64,000 nt of DNA from Herbiconiux sp. VKM Ac-1786 (lineage in GTDB: Bacteria; Actinomycetota; Actinomycetes; Actinomycetales; Microbacteriaceae): NCBI RefSeq assembly GCF_015350805.1, contig NZ_JADKSG010000001.1, positions 930,001 through 994,000 on the forward strand. The letters are read 5' to 3'. The notes under the pieces are model-generated. The model had not been told where the DNA came from. It did not search any database and saw nothing but the letters and a program-made list of their open reading frames with translations. Positions 1-8,848 of this stretch are shown piece by piece. A program made the translations under genes and the position numbers. Each line of letters opens with the position of its first letter. The first letter of the stretch is position 1.

Positions 1-975
1 TCCGGGAACCCCGGGGCGATCGACATCCTGCAGGCCGCCGGCTACCTCGCCGACCTCAGCGACAGCCCCTGGGTCGACCAGGTGCAGCCCGACGTCGCCG
101 ACTCGCTCAAGATCGACGGAAAGACCTACGGCCTGCCCTCGAAGCTCGATGCCGTGGGCGCCATCTACAACCAGGGCACCCTCGACGGCCTCGGCCTCAT
201 CGCCCCGACCACCTGGGATGAGCTGCTCACGTTCTGCGGCGACGTGAAGGATGCGGGCAAGGTCGCCTTCTCTCTCGGCGCGCAGACCCCGTGGGTGACC
301 CAGCTGATCGACTACGCCCTGGTGGCCAACACTGTCTACGCCGACGACCCCGAGTTCGACCAGGAGCTCGCCGCAGGCGACGCCACCTTCGTGGGCTCGG
401 GCTGGGAGGACGCGATGAACCAGTACCTCGAGATGAACGAGGCCGGCTGCTTCAACGAGAACGTGCTCGGCACCGACGTCAACGCCAGCTACGCCGCACT
501 GAACAACGGCGACGCCGTGGCCGTGGTGCAGGTGCTGGCATCCTTCCCGCAGATCCAGTCCACCGCCGCGGAGGGAACCGAGTACGGCTTCTTCGCCCTG
601 CCGGCGAACGACACCGGCACCACCCGCATCCCCACCGGCATCGGAGTGAGCTACGCGCTCAACGCGAAGGCCAAGAACACGGATGCGGGCCAGGCCTTCA
701 TCGATTGGCTGGGCACCCCCGAGGCCATCACCACCTGGTTCGAGGCGTCGCCCGGCATCCCGGCCATCCCCACCGAGGGGGTCGTGACCAACCCGGTGAT
801 CTCGGGAGCGGAGGCCATCATCGCGGCCGGCGACACCGCTCCCTTCCCCGACCAGAGCTGGCCGAGCGCGAAGGTGCAGGATGCGCACCTCACCGGCGTG
901 CAGGAGCTGTTCTCCGGCCAGAAGAAGGTGGAGGACGTGCTGGCGGGGCTCGACGCCGCCTACGGCAGCAACTAG
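1..975 (+). CDS. ABC transporter sugar-binding protein, 3' part only
   Basis: The reading frame is open from the first base of the window, so the start and any signal peptide lie outside it; 324 residues are visible. The GTG at 82 is internal and not a start, because the frame upstream of it is coding. The visible part has features of family-1 extracellular solute-binding proteins: a DGKTYGLP segment, an ATTWDEL-like helix (here PTTWDELL), and a C-terminal stretch in which the last sugar-contacting lobe ends in DVLAGLDAAYGSN. Such lipoproteins capture sugars outside the membrane and deliver them to ABC permeases, which are not in view here. A strong hairpin follows the stop, separating it from the downstream enzymes. 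The family is clear; the ligand is unknown. Confidence 0.85.
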   Translation, partial: SGNPGAIDILQAAGYLADLSDSPWVDQVQPDVADSLKIDGKTYGLPSKLDAVGAIYNQGTLDGLGLIAPTTWDELLTFCGDVKDAGKVAFSLGAQTPWVTQLIDYALVANTVYADDPEFDQELAAGDATFVGSGWEDAMNQYLEMNEAGCFNENVLGTDVNASYAALNNGDAVAVVQVLASFPQIQSTAAEGTEYGFFALPANDTGTTRIPTGIGVSYALNAKAKNTDAGQAFIDWLGTPEAITTWFEASPGIPAIPTEGVVTNPVISGAEAIIAAGDTAPFPDQSWPSAKVQDAHLTGVQELFSGQKKVEDVLAGLDAAYGSN

Positions 976-983
976 TCGCCGCC

Positions 984-1013
984 GGTGCGGCCCCGCTTCG
1001 GCGGGGCCGCACC
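984..1013 (+). terminator. Hairpin after the binding-protein gene
   Basis: A perfect 13-bp stem, GGTGCGGCCCCGC paired with GCGGGGCCGCACC, closes a TTCG tetraloop 9 bases after the stop of the binding-protein gene. No T-run follows, so it may be a weak terminator or a 3' mRNA stabiliser. Such elements often keep binding-protein transcript in excess over downstream operon genes (inference). Confidence 0.6.
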
Positions 1014-1069
1014 CCATCCGTTCGACCCTCCTTACCGGCCCCCTTTCAATGGAAGAGACCACCACCGCC

Positions 1070-1957
1070 ATGCCTTCACCCGCTGTCGCCCCCGAGATCC
1101 TCACCGCCGTGCCCGTCGCGTTCCGCGCCGACGGCAGCCTGAACGAGGAGGGCTCGCGCGAGATCCTCCAGGCCGTCGCCCGCTCGGGTGTGCAGGGTGC
1201 CCTGGTGCTCGGCACCACCGGGGAGTTCCCCGCGCTGTCCGAGCGCGAGCGGGGCATCCTCACCGAGATCGCGCTCGAGGAGCTGAGCGAACTGCGCGCC
1301 GTGGTGCACGTCGGTGCTGCCAGCCAGTACGAGGTCTCGCGCCTGATCGAGCAGGCACGAGCCGCCGGAGCCCGCGAGATCGCCATCCTCACGCCCTACT
1401 ACCTGCCCACCACGCCCTCCGCCATCCTCGAGTTCTACCGCACGCTCGCCGACCAGAGCGACGGACTCGACGCCTACGTCTACCTCTTCCGCGACCGCAC
1501 CAGCAACGACGTGAGCGAGGAACTGCTCGCGCAGATCGCCGAGCTTCCCAACATCGTCGGCGTAAAGCTGAGCGGGGAGTCGCTCGAGCAGGTGGCCCGC
1601 TTTCGCGCCGCCGTGCCGGCCGACTTCCTCATCTACACCGGCGGCGACCGCGACCTGGCCCGGGCTCACGACTTCGGGGCGCAGGGCGTCATCTCCGGGG
1701 TCGCCTCGGTGTTCGCCGGCCCGTTCGTGCGGCTGCGCGAGGCGCTCGTCTCCGGCAATTCGTCGCGCGTGGCCGAACTGCAGCACGAGGTCGACGCCGC
1801 CGTCGACCTCGTGCGCGGCGACCCGCTGCGCATGAAGGCCATCCTGCGACTTCAGGGGATCGACGCCGGGCACGCCCGGATGGCCCTCGACGAGCCCACC
1901 GACCGCGACCTAGCCGACTTCGCGGCCGCCATCCCCCGGTTCGCCGCACTCGTCTAG
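1070..1957 (+). CDS. Dihydrodipicolinate synthase/N-acetylneuraminate lyase family protein
   Basis: A 295-residue TIM-barrel aldolase of the DapA superfamily. The GTTGE substrate-carboxylate motif lies at residues 48-52, a tyrosine-containing strand (YVYLF) near 136-140, and the Schiff-base lysine is K166 in VGVKLSG. Members condense or cleave 2-keto acids with aldehydes; because this one lies among sugar genes rather than lysine genes, it more likely handles a keto-deoxy sugar acid. The start at 1070 is preceded by GGAAGAG at a slightly long distance; an in-frame ATG at 1049 has no ribosome site. The next gene follows after 48 bases. The exact substrate cannot be told from sequence. Confidence 0.85.
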   Translation: MPSPAVAPEILTAVPVAFRADGSLNEEGSREILQAVARSGVQGALVLGTTGEFPALSERERGILTEIALEELSELRAVVHVGAASQYEVSRLIEQARAAGAREIAILTPYYLPTTPSAILEFYRTLADQSDGLDAYVYLFRDRTSNDVSEELLAQIAELPNIVGVKLSGESLEQVARFRAAVPADFLIYTGGDRDLARAHDFGAQGVISGVASVFAGPFVRLREALVSGNSSRVAELQHEVDAAVDLVRGDPLRMKAILRLQGIDAGHARMALDEPTDRDLADFAAAIPRFAALV

Positions 1958-2005
1958 CGCCACCGACCGACCCACCCCACACCCCCACCACGTCGAGGAG
2001 TCCCT

Positions 2006-3721
2006 GTGACCACGCCCTACACCCTGCCCGCCGCCTCCGACCGCGGCGAGGTGGCCCCGAACACCGCCTACCTCATCGCCAGCGGCGACCTGCGCGAGTC
2101 GGCAAACACCGCCGGCTGGGCCACTCAGGCCACCCTCGAGGCCGCCCTCACCGCGGCCTTCGAGCGCCGCGGCTGGAGTGTCGTGCGCGCCAACCCGGTC
2201 GACCCCGAGACGGGCCACGGCTTCATCTCGAGCCAGCGCATGGGCCTCGAGGTGTTCAAGTCCATCCCCACCCACGCCCCGCTCATCGTGGCCGAGGCCG
2301 TCTGGCAGTACAGCCACCACGTGCTGGCGGGCCTCCGCACCCACCAGGGCCCCATCCTCACCGCCGCCAACTTCGCCGGCGACTGGCCTGGCCTCGTGGG
2401 CCTCCTCGGCCTGAACGCCGGCCTCACCAAGATGAACACCCCCTACTCCACCGTGTGGAGCGTCGACTTCACCGACGACTGGGCCCAGGAGCGCATCGCC
2501 GAGTGGATCGAGTCGGGCGCCATCGTGCACGACGCCTCGCACGTGCGCGACCTCCCCGCCCTCGACGCCCTCCCCTCCACCGACGAGGTCGAGCTCGGCA
2601 AGGCCGTCGCGGCGCAGCTGCTCACCGACAAGGCCATCATCGGCGTCTTCGACGAGGGCTGCATGGGCATGTACAACGCCATCATCGACGACGAGCTGCT
2701 CAACCACCTCGGCATCTACAAGGAGCGCCTCTCGCAGAGCGCCCTGTTCGCCGAGATGCAGCGCGTCACCGACGCCGAGGCCGAGGCCGTCGGCCGTTGG
2801 CTCACCGAGGCCGGCATGACCTTCACGACCGGCACCGACGACGCCACGGAGCTCACCGAGCGCCAGCTGCTCGAGCAGCACAAGATGTACATCGCCGCGC
2901 TGCGCATCAGCGACGACTTCGGCCTGGATGCGGTGGGCATCCAGTACCAGCAGGGCCTCAAGGACCTGACCCCCGCATCCGACCTGCCCGAGGGCCTGCT
3001 CAACAACGTCGAGCGCCCCCCGGTCACCAGCCGCGACGGCTCGCGCGTGCTCTGGGAGGGCAAGGCGCTCCCGCACTTCAACGAGGCCGACGAGGGTGTG
3101 GCCGTCGACGCGCTGCTCACCAACCGCGTCTGGACCGCCATGGGCCTCGACCCCGCCACCACCCTGCACGACGTGCGCTGGGGCGAGGACTACGACGGGC
3201 AGTTCGTCTGGATCTACGAGATCTCGGGCTCCGTGCCGCCCTCGCACTTCGAGAACGGCTACGCGGATGCGGTGGGCTGGCGGCAGGACCCGGTGTTCTT
3301 TCCGGCCGGAGGCTCCACCATCAGGGGCGTCTCGAAGGCGGGCGAAATCGTCTGGTCGCGCCTCTACGTGCAGGCCGGGGAGCTGCACTTCGACATCGGC
3401 CGCGCCTCCGCGGTGAGCCTGCCGGCCGCGGAGACCGAGCGCCGCTGGAACGCCACCAACCCCGAGTGGCCTATCATGCACGTAGTGCTGCACGGCATCA
3501 CCCGCGATCAGTTCATGGCCCGCCATAAGGCCAACCACGCCCAGGTCGCCTACGCGCCCGACGCCGAGACGGCCGACAAGGCCCTGATCGCAAAGGCGAC
3601 CGCGCTGGCCGCCCTCGGCGTGAAGGTGCACATCGCCGGCGACGTCGCGGCGCTCGAGGGCATCTCGGTGCCCGCAGCGGGAGTCACCGCCGTGCCCGCC
3701 ACCGCCGGCGCGACCGCCTGA
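2006..3721 (+). CDS. L-fucose/L-arabinose isomerase family protein
   Basis: A 571-residue protein, close to the length of FucI-type ketol isomerases. It starts at GTG 2006 with GAGGAG five bases upstream. FDEGCMGMYN (E217), GLDAVGIQYQQ (D308) and a C-terminal PIMHVVLHG segment (H492/H496) occupy the places where the metal-binding Glu, Asp and His of FucI lie; the assignment rests on motif position and was not aligned. These isomerases interconvert aldoses and ketoses in the cytoplasm. Together with the neighbouring binding protein, aldolase and FGGY kinase it describes a sugar uptake and phosphorylation route, now probably impaired because the kinase gene is broken. Confidence 0.75.
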   Translation: MTTPYTLPAASDRGEVAPNTAYLIASGDLRESANTAGWATQATLEAALTAAFERRGWSVVRANPVDPETGHGFISSQRMGLEVFKSIPTHAPLIVAEAVWQYSHHVLAGLRTHQGPILTAANFAGDWPGLVGLLGLNAGLTKMNTPYSTVWSVDFTDDWAQERIAEWIESGAIVHDASHVRDLPALDALPSTDEVELGKAVAAQLLTDKAIIGVFDEGCMGMYNAIIDDELLNHLGIYKERLSQSALFAEMQRVTDAEAEAVGRWLTEAGMTFTTGTDDATELTERQLLEQHKMYIAALRISDDFGLDAVGIQYQQGLKDLTPASDLPEGLLNNVERPPVTSRDGSRVLWEGKALPHFNEADEGVAVDALLTNRVWTAMGLDPATTLHDVRWGEDYDGQFVWIYEISGSVPPSHFENGYADAVGWRQDPVFFPAGGSTIRGVSKAGEIVWSRLYVQAGELHFDIGRASAVSLPAAETERRWNATNPEWPIMHVVLHGITRDQFMARHKANHAQVAYAPDAETADKALIAKATALAALGVKVHIAGDVAALEGISVPAAGVTAVPATAGATA

Positions 3722-3728
3722 CCCGGCC

Positions 3729-5206
3729 ATGACAATCGAGGCGGTTCTCGGGGTCGACATCGGCACCTCCAGCAGCAAAGGCGTGCTGGTGGCGCTCGAC
3801 GGGCGCATCCTCGCCACGGCCGTGCGCAACCACGACGTGTCGCGCCCCGCGCCCGGCCAAGTGGAGATGGACGGCGGGGTGTGGTGGGACGAGTTTGTCT
3901 CGATCTCCCGCGAGCTGCTGCCCGCGGTTCCGGATCCGGTCGTGACGGCCGTCGGCGTCAGCGGCATGGGACCGTGCGTGCTCGTCACCGACGAGGCGGG
4001 TGCACCCCTGCGGCCGGCGATCCTCTACGGGATCGATACCCGCGCCACGGCCGAGATCGCCTCACTCACCGAGGAGCTCGGTCAGGATGCGGTGGTCGAA
4101 CGCTGCGGGTCGGCCCTCTCCACGCAGGCGGCTGGCCCCAAGCTCGCCTGGATCGCCCGGCACGAGCCCGCGATCGCGGCGGCCGCCCGCAGGCTCTTCA
4201 TGCCGAGCTCCTTCTTGGCGAACCGCCTCACGGGCGCCTACATGCTCGACCACCACTCGGCCAGCCAGTGCACGCCCATGTACGACACCGCGACGCACCA
4301 GTGGTACGAGCCGTGGGCCGCGCGGGTGACTGAGGGGTTCGGGGAGCCGGGTGCATCCGGAGCCCGCGCCGGAGCCTTCGAGCTCCCGCGCCTGGTGTGG
4401 CCCGGCGACGTCGCGGGCACCGTGACGGCGGGAGCCGCCGCCGCGACCGGGCTGCCCGAGGGCGTGCCGGTGATCGCCGGCACCATCGACGCCTGGTCGG
4501 AGGCCCTGAGCGTGGGCGCCGTGAGCGTCGGCGACCTGATGCTGATGTACGGCACCACGATGTTCCTGGTCGATACCACGGCCGAGCGCACCACCTCCTC
4601 GGTGCTCTGGGGCGCGGTGGGCGCCCTCCCCGGCACCTACAACCTCGCGGGCGGCATGGCCACCTCGGGCGCCATCACGGGCTGGCTGCGCACCCTGTTC
4701 GGCTCCCCCGAGTTCACCGAGCTGCTCGCCGAGGCCTCGGCCTCGGGACCGGGGGCACGCGGGCTGCTGATGCTGCCCTTACCCTCGACTCCACTCGCGG
4801 CGACCTCTACCGCGCCACCCTCGAGGCCACGGCCTTCGGGGTGCGGCATAACGTGCGCGAGTTCCGGGCGCTCGGCGGTGCCGTCTCGCGCACCGTAGCG
4901 GTGGGCGGAGGCACGCAGGGCGGGCTGTGGACGCAGATCGTCTCCGACGTCACCGGGCTCGAGCAGCTGGTGCCGAGCGTCACAATCGGCCCCAGCTTCG
5001 GCGCGGCGTACCTGGCCGCCTCCTCCGTGGCGGAGGTCTCGATCGAGGCCTGGAGCCCGATCATCGACGCCGTGCGCCCGAACCCCACGAACAAACAGAA
5101 GTACGACAGGTTGTTCAGCCTTTACCTCGAGCTGTATGAGGTCACCAAAGGTGATCAACCATGCCCTTCGTCAGCTTGTCTAGATAGTCGATTATTCTTC
5201 TCTTGA
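3729..5206 (+). pseudogene. FGGY-family carbohydrate kinase (xylulokinase-like), broken by internal deletion
   Basis: Frame 3729-4778 encodes a typical FGGY kinase N-terminal lobe (VDIGTSSSKGV phosphate loop, VSGMGPC, GTIDAWSEAL). At GLLMLP (about 4761-4778) the family normally continues into the YFAGERTP signature and about 20 residues more. Here the reading jumps directly to LTLDSTRGDLYRA in another frame, which then runs as normal kinase sequence (GGGTQGGLW, FGAAYLAA) to a stop at 5206. A deletion of roughly 60 bases, of length 3n+1, therefore removed the signature and shifted the frame. Left as is, translation ends at 4898 with a nonsense tail. The last residues before 5206 also look non-native. 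An assembly error is possible but would need a missing block, not one base. Confidence 0.8.
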
Positions 5207-5284
5207 CTCTGATGCGGCCGCGTCTCTGATTGACCGGCGCCGCATTCTGCCAGAGGCGTCTCGCAACGGAGTAGAGCTGAAATG

Positions 5285-6633
5285 TCATTCGCGAGGAACC
5301 TTCTCCGCGTCTACTCGCGATCGCAGCCAATCGTGTATTTGCTGGCGATCGATCTCATTGCCGTCGGTGTCGATGATGGCGTGCACGCGCTGGCCGAGAT
5401 CGTCGTCGGGCACGCGCACGACGGCCGCCGACCGCACTGACGGGTGCTGCTCGAGCTGCTGCTCGACCTCGATGGGGTAGAAAGAAGTGCTGCCGGTGGT
5501 GATCTGGTCGTCGATGCGGTCGACCGCATACAGGTAGCCGTCGTCGTCGAGCCGGCCGACGTCGGCGAGGGTGTCCCAGCCTTCGGTGCGCTTCGACTCG
5601 GCGCCCAAATAGCGGTAGGGGATGTCACCGTCGCAGGTCATCTGGATGAGGCCGGTCGACCCCCGGGGCAGTTCGTCGCCGCGCTTGTCGACGATGCGCA
5701 TCCGCGAGCCTCCGACGGGGCGCCCGACGGAACCAGGATGCGCGAGCCACTCGAGCACCCGCTCGGGGGCGAGCCAGTCGATCCAGGCCCGCTTCAGCCA
5801 GGGCGCGCAGGGGGCACCGATGTGAAGGATCGATTCGAGCAAGCTGAGGTCGGCGGCCGCGCGGGCCTCGGGGCCGAGAAGCCAGAGGTGGTTCATCATG
5901 GTGGGCACGAGCATGGGCCCAGGTGATGCGGTGGCGGTCGAGTGCCCCCGAGCGCGGCGGCGGGCTCGAAGGCGGGCATCTGCGCGAGCGCGTGCCCGGT
6001 CATGAGGCCGCGCATGGCGTAGGTGAACGGCGCCGAGTGGTAGAGCGGGCCGGCCACCAGCTGGGTTGGCCCGCAGCGGGATGAACGCGGCCACACGGGC
6101 GTTGGGGTCGAGGTGAGCGGAGGCCTGGGCCACGACGATCTTCGGCCGGCCGGTGCTGCCCGAGGACGTCGGTGCCTTCCAGGAGAGGGCGGCCGGATGC
6201 GTGTCGAGTCGTGTCCTCGCCCCCGGGCCCACCCGGAAAGATCGGCATCCGCGTAAATGGTGGTGCGGCCGGGGAACTCGGCCGGGGTCGCGCCGAGCAC
6301 TATCCGGGAGTCGGCGAGTTCCACCACGGCTCGCTGCTCGGCGAGGGAGAAGCGGTGCGAGAGCGACTGCACGGTCGCACCGACCTTCCATGCGGCCGCG
6401 CAGGCCACCACGAACTCGGCCGTGCTGGGCAGGCGCACCGAGACGAAGTCGTCGGGGCGCACGCTGGCGTCGAGCAGGAGCGCGGCGTAGTAGTCGCTCT
6501 GCAGGTCGAGCTCGCGGCGGGTGACGGTGCGCTGCTCTCCTGCAGTCTCGGTCACGGCGACGGCATCGGGCTCGCGGCCGGCCCAGTACCCGAACGTCTC
6601 GCCGATACCTGGGGCGCCCGATGCGTCGTGCGA
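5285..6633 (-). pseudogene. AMP-binding acyl-CoA synthetase/ligase remnant, multiply frameshifted
   Basis: Adenylate-forming enzyme sequence is scattered over two frames on the minus strand. ETFGYWAGREPDAVAV to TTIYADADLSGW (6600-6230) is in one frame, SGSTGRPK (6160-6137, the AMP-binding loop) in another, LVAGPLYHSAPFTYAMRG (about 6060-6010) back in the first, then LVPTMMNHLWLL to the end in the second. At about 5752 RVLE runs straight into WLAHPGSVGRP, lacking the YGGTE-type core motif, so an in-frame piece is missing too. The C-terminus stops at EKVPRE, before the usual catalytic lysine region. No ATG or GTG precedes the N-terminal sequence, which abuts the stop of the NmrA gene. At least four lesions make this a clear pseudogene. 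Confidence 0.85.
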
Positions 6634-7506
6634 TCAGGACGGGATCTTCCAGTCGACGGCCTCGAGCCAGCTGGTGAAATCGAGCAGGCCCGGCGCGAGT
6701 TCGCGGGTGGTTTCGAAGTCGGCGTCGTAGGCGGGGAGTTCGGCGAACCAGCGGAACATGGCCGCGGCGTCGCTCGGGCCCAGCGCCTCCACAGGGATGG
6801 CCTCGTAGCGACCGGGCAGACCCACGTAGTGGCCGAGCGCCTCCGCGATCTGACTGCCCGTGAGCTCGTCGCCCGCGATCTCGACGGCGCCTTCAGGCAG
6901 CCGGTGGCCACGGATGACGCGGGCCGCCACCACGCCGATGTCCCGCACCGAGATCATCTGCAGCGGGATGCCGTCGGCCAGCGGCTTCCGCACCACGATC
7001 TCGCCGTCTTCGAGCGTCACCCCGCGCTGCAGAAAGTTCTCCATGAAGAACACCGGCCGGATGAACGTGGCATGCACGCCGAGCTCCTCGAGCCGCTTCT
7101 CGACCAGGCGTTTCGATTCGAAATGCGGCACCCCGGAGTCGCGCTCCGCTCCGCCGACCGAGGAGAACACCACGTGCTCGACGCCGGCCTTCGCCGCAGC
7201 GTCGGCGATCACGATGCCCTGAGCCGACTCCCCGTCGATACCGTCGGGGCCATCGGGGGTCGTCATGAAGAAGAGCGTGTGCACGCCCTCGAGGCCGGCC
7301 AGCACCGACTCCCCGTCGGCGGAATCGACCCGCACCACCTCGACGCCGAGCTCAGCCAGTGCCGCCGCCTTCTCCGACCTGGGGTCGCGCACCAACGCCC
7401 GCACGCGATCGCCCTCGTTCAGCAGGGCATCGACGACCGCGCCGCCCTGGTTGCCGGTCGCCCCGAAGACGGCAACGGTTTCTCCTGTTGTCTCGGCCAT
7501 GCTCAT
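6634..7506 (-). CDS. NmrA-like NAD(P)-binding reductase
   Basis: A 290-residue atypical short-chain dehydrogenase. VFGATGNQGGAVVDALL near residues 13-29 is the glycine-rich dinucleotide loop of the NmrA/HSCARG group, RALVRD follows as the NADP-selecting segment, and the C-terminal part resembles redox-sensing NmrA proteins. The conserved SDR Tyr-x3-Lys pair is not obvious, as is common for regulators of this class. The start at 7506 has GGATGA upstream. It is divergent from the MarR gene at 7579 with 72 bases between, a common arrangement in which the MarR protein represses the oxidoreductase. The upstream neighbour on the same strand is a dead ligase, so no pathway can be assigned. Confidence 0.75.
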   Translation of the reverse strand: MSMAETTGETVAVFGATGNQGGAVVDALLNEGDRVRALVRDPRSEKAAALAELGVEVVRVDSADGESVLAGLEGVHTLFFMTTPDGPDGIDGESAQGIVIADAAAKAGVEHVVFSSVGGAERDSGVPHFESKRLVEKRLEELGVHATFIRPVFFMENFLQRGVTLEDGEIVVRKPLADGIPLQMISVRDIGVVAARVIRGHRLPEGAVEIAGDELTGSQIAEALGHYVGLPGRYEAIPVEALGPSDAAAMFRWFAELPAYDADFETTRELAPGLLDFTSWLEAVDWKIPS

Positions 7507-7578
7507 CCTTTGCTCGTAAGATCTGATGTATCGACAAGAACATAAGTCGGCTAACTAATATTCCAGGAGACCCCGCTC
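7507..7578. promoter_or_regulatory. Divergent promoter region between NmrA-like gene and MarR gene
   Basis: This 72-base AT-richer gap must hold both promoters. It contains a short inverted repeat, CGAC-N10-GTCG (in TCGACAAGAACATAAGTCGG), which could be part of a MarR operator, but arms of four bases are weak evidence. AGGAGA at 7565-7570 serves the MarR start. Confidence 0.35.
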
Positions 7579-8010
7579 GTGTCCAGCGCCGTGCCGATCA
7601 GTTCCCTAATCCCGGCACTGGCCCGTGCCCATCGAGCGCTTGCCGGCGACCTGATCCGCGAGTTCGGCCTCGCCCCCGGCCAGGAGTCCGTCCTCATGCT
7701 GCTCTGGGAGAGCGAACCGCGCACCCAATCGGAGATCACCCGCGCCCTCGGAGTCGAACCTCCAACCGCGGCCAAGGCCCTGGCCAGGATGGAGGCGGCC
7801 GGGTTCCTCGAGCGCACCCGCTCGAGCGCCGACGCCCGCGTGATGCTCGTCACCCTCACCGAGAAGGGCCGCGCGCTTGAGACACCCGTCCGCGCCGCGT
7901 GGGCGACCCTGGAGGAGCGCACCGTCGGCTCGTTCTCAGAGGCCGACCGCACGGAGTTCGCCCGGCTGATCAGGCAGGCGATCACCGGCGTGGAGCGTAG
8001 CCACCCCTGA
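7579..8010 (+). CDS. MarR family transcriptional regulator
   Basis: A 143-residue winged-helix repressor. The order is a dimerisation helix (ISSLIPALARAHRALAGDL), a recognition region (SEITRALGVEPPTAAKALARMEAAGF, residues about 53-78), the wing (RTRSSADARVMLVTLTEKGR) and a C-terminal dimer helix. Start GTG 7579 has AGGAGA eight bases upstream. It is divergent from the NmrA-like reductase, whose promoter it probably controls together with its own. The effector is unknown. It is convergent with the TetR gene, with 52 bases between the ends. Confidence 0.85.
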   Translation: MSSAVPISSLIPALARAHRALAGDLIREFGLAPGQESVLMLLWESEPRTQSEITRALGVEPPTAAKALARMEAAGFLERTRSSADARVMLVTLTEKGRALETPVRAAWATLEERTVGSFSEADRTEFARLIRQAITGVERSHP

Positions 8011-8062
8011 CACCTGAACTGGAGGCACCGGGACGTGCGCTCGGGTGGGTCGGGAACCGATG

Positions 8063-8725
8063 TCAGGCCCGGCCGTCGGGCGGCGACGCCCGGAGTTCCT
8101 CGGTCACGGCACGGATCAGCAGCCGGGTGGCCGCCCCCATGTCGACGGACTGCTTGTCGAGCAGCCACTGCTCCTGCAAGCCGTCCATAGCGCCAATGAT
8201 GCCGTTGGCCGCCGCCCGGATGTCGCTCTCCCCCGGGTCGCGCCCGGTCGCCTCGGCGAGTGCGGTGGTGACCATCGTGCGGAGCCCCTCGAATCGGCTG
8301 GTGAAGAACGCGCGCGCGGGGTGCGTGTCGGTGACCGATTCGCCGAGTAGCACCGAATAGGCCTGGATGATGCCGGGCCGTTGTTCGTTGCGCTCGACCG
8401 TCCGGATCAGGTGCTCAAGCAACTCCGCCCCCTCGGGCGCGTGGCGCCCTTCGAGCGTGGAGACGTCGGCCTCGTCGCGGTACTCCAGGAGCGCGATCAG
8501 GAGCTGCTCCTTCGACCCGAAGTGGTGCAGCACCCCCGCGTGGGTCATGCCCGCCCGCTCGGCGATCTCGGCCAGCGACCCGTTGGCGTAGCCCCGTTCG
8601 GCGAACACGCTCATCGCGGCGTCGAGGATCTCCGCCCGTCGTTTCCCCGATCGCTTCTGAGGGCGAGTCGCCTTCGCGGCTCCCGACGACGGCGCCGCGG
8701 CCGGCCATACATCAGGCATTGTCAT
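8063..8725 (-). CDS. TetR/AcrR family transcriptional regulator
   Basis: A 220-residue protein with a basic N-terminus and a TetR DNA-binding domain at about residues 28-75: AEILDAAMSVFAERGY, then LAEIAERAGMTHAGVLHHFGSKEQLLIALL. The remaining helical ligand-binding part includes a WLLDKQSVDMG segment like regulators of carbohydrate genes. It is divergent from the GH1 glycosidase operon, and the 22-bp palindrome between them is the likely operator, so it probably represses that operon and itself (inference). The inducer would then be a glycoside or sugar. Confidence 0.85.
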   Translation of the reverse strand: MTMPDVWPAAAPSSGAAKATRPQKRSGKRRAEILDAAMSVFAERGYANGSLAEIAERAGMTHAGVLHHFGSKEQLLIALLEYRDEADVSTLEGRHAPEGAELLEHLIRTVERNEQRPGIIQAYSVLLGESVTDTHPARAFFTSRFEGLRTMVTTALAEATGRDPGESDIRAAANGIIGAMDGLQEQWLLDKQSVDMGAATRLLIRAVTEELRASPPDGRA

Positions 8726-8761
8726 GAACCCCTCCCGGCACGATGATACCTCGATTCATTT

Positions 8762-8783
8762 ACTTACATTGCGGTTAGTAAGT
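8762..8783. promoter_or_regulatory. Palindromic operator between TetR and GH1 operon
   Basis: ACTTAC-N10-GTAAGT is a perfect inverted repeat in the 123-base gap between the divergent TetR gene and the glycosidase operon. Size and spacing suit a TetR-family dimer pair. The gap is clearly AT-richer than the genes around it. Confidence 0.6.
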
Positions 8784-8848
8784 CTTTATGTGATACTCGA
8801 TCCACCGCGCCGGGAGGGTGTGGGAAGAGCACGAGAGAACGGTCGAGG

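Noticed and set aside
82-84. GTG as a start for the first gene
   Set aside because: The same frame is open and coding-like back to base 1, so the gene begins before the window.
985-3528. 847-codon open frame on the plus strand, frame-shifted against the aldolase and isomerase genes
   Set aside because: Arginine/proline-rich shadow sequence without any motif; the true frames carry clear family signatures.
1910-3988. 692-codon open frame on the minus strand opposite the isomerase and kinase genes
   Set aside because: It is a mirror of strongly G/C-biased coding on the plus strand, has low-complexity Gly/Val/His-rich sequence, no recognisable domain and spans two real genes.
5207-5284. Possible small gene or mobile-element scar between the two broken genes
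   Set aside because: The 78 bases are somewhat AT-richer but show no terminal repeats, target duplication or coding pattern.
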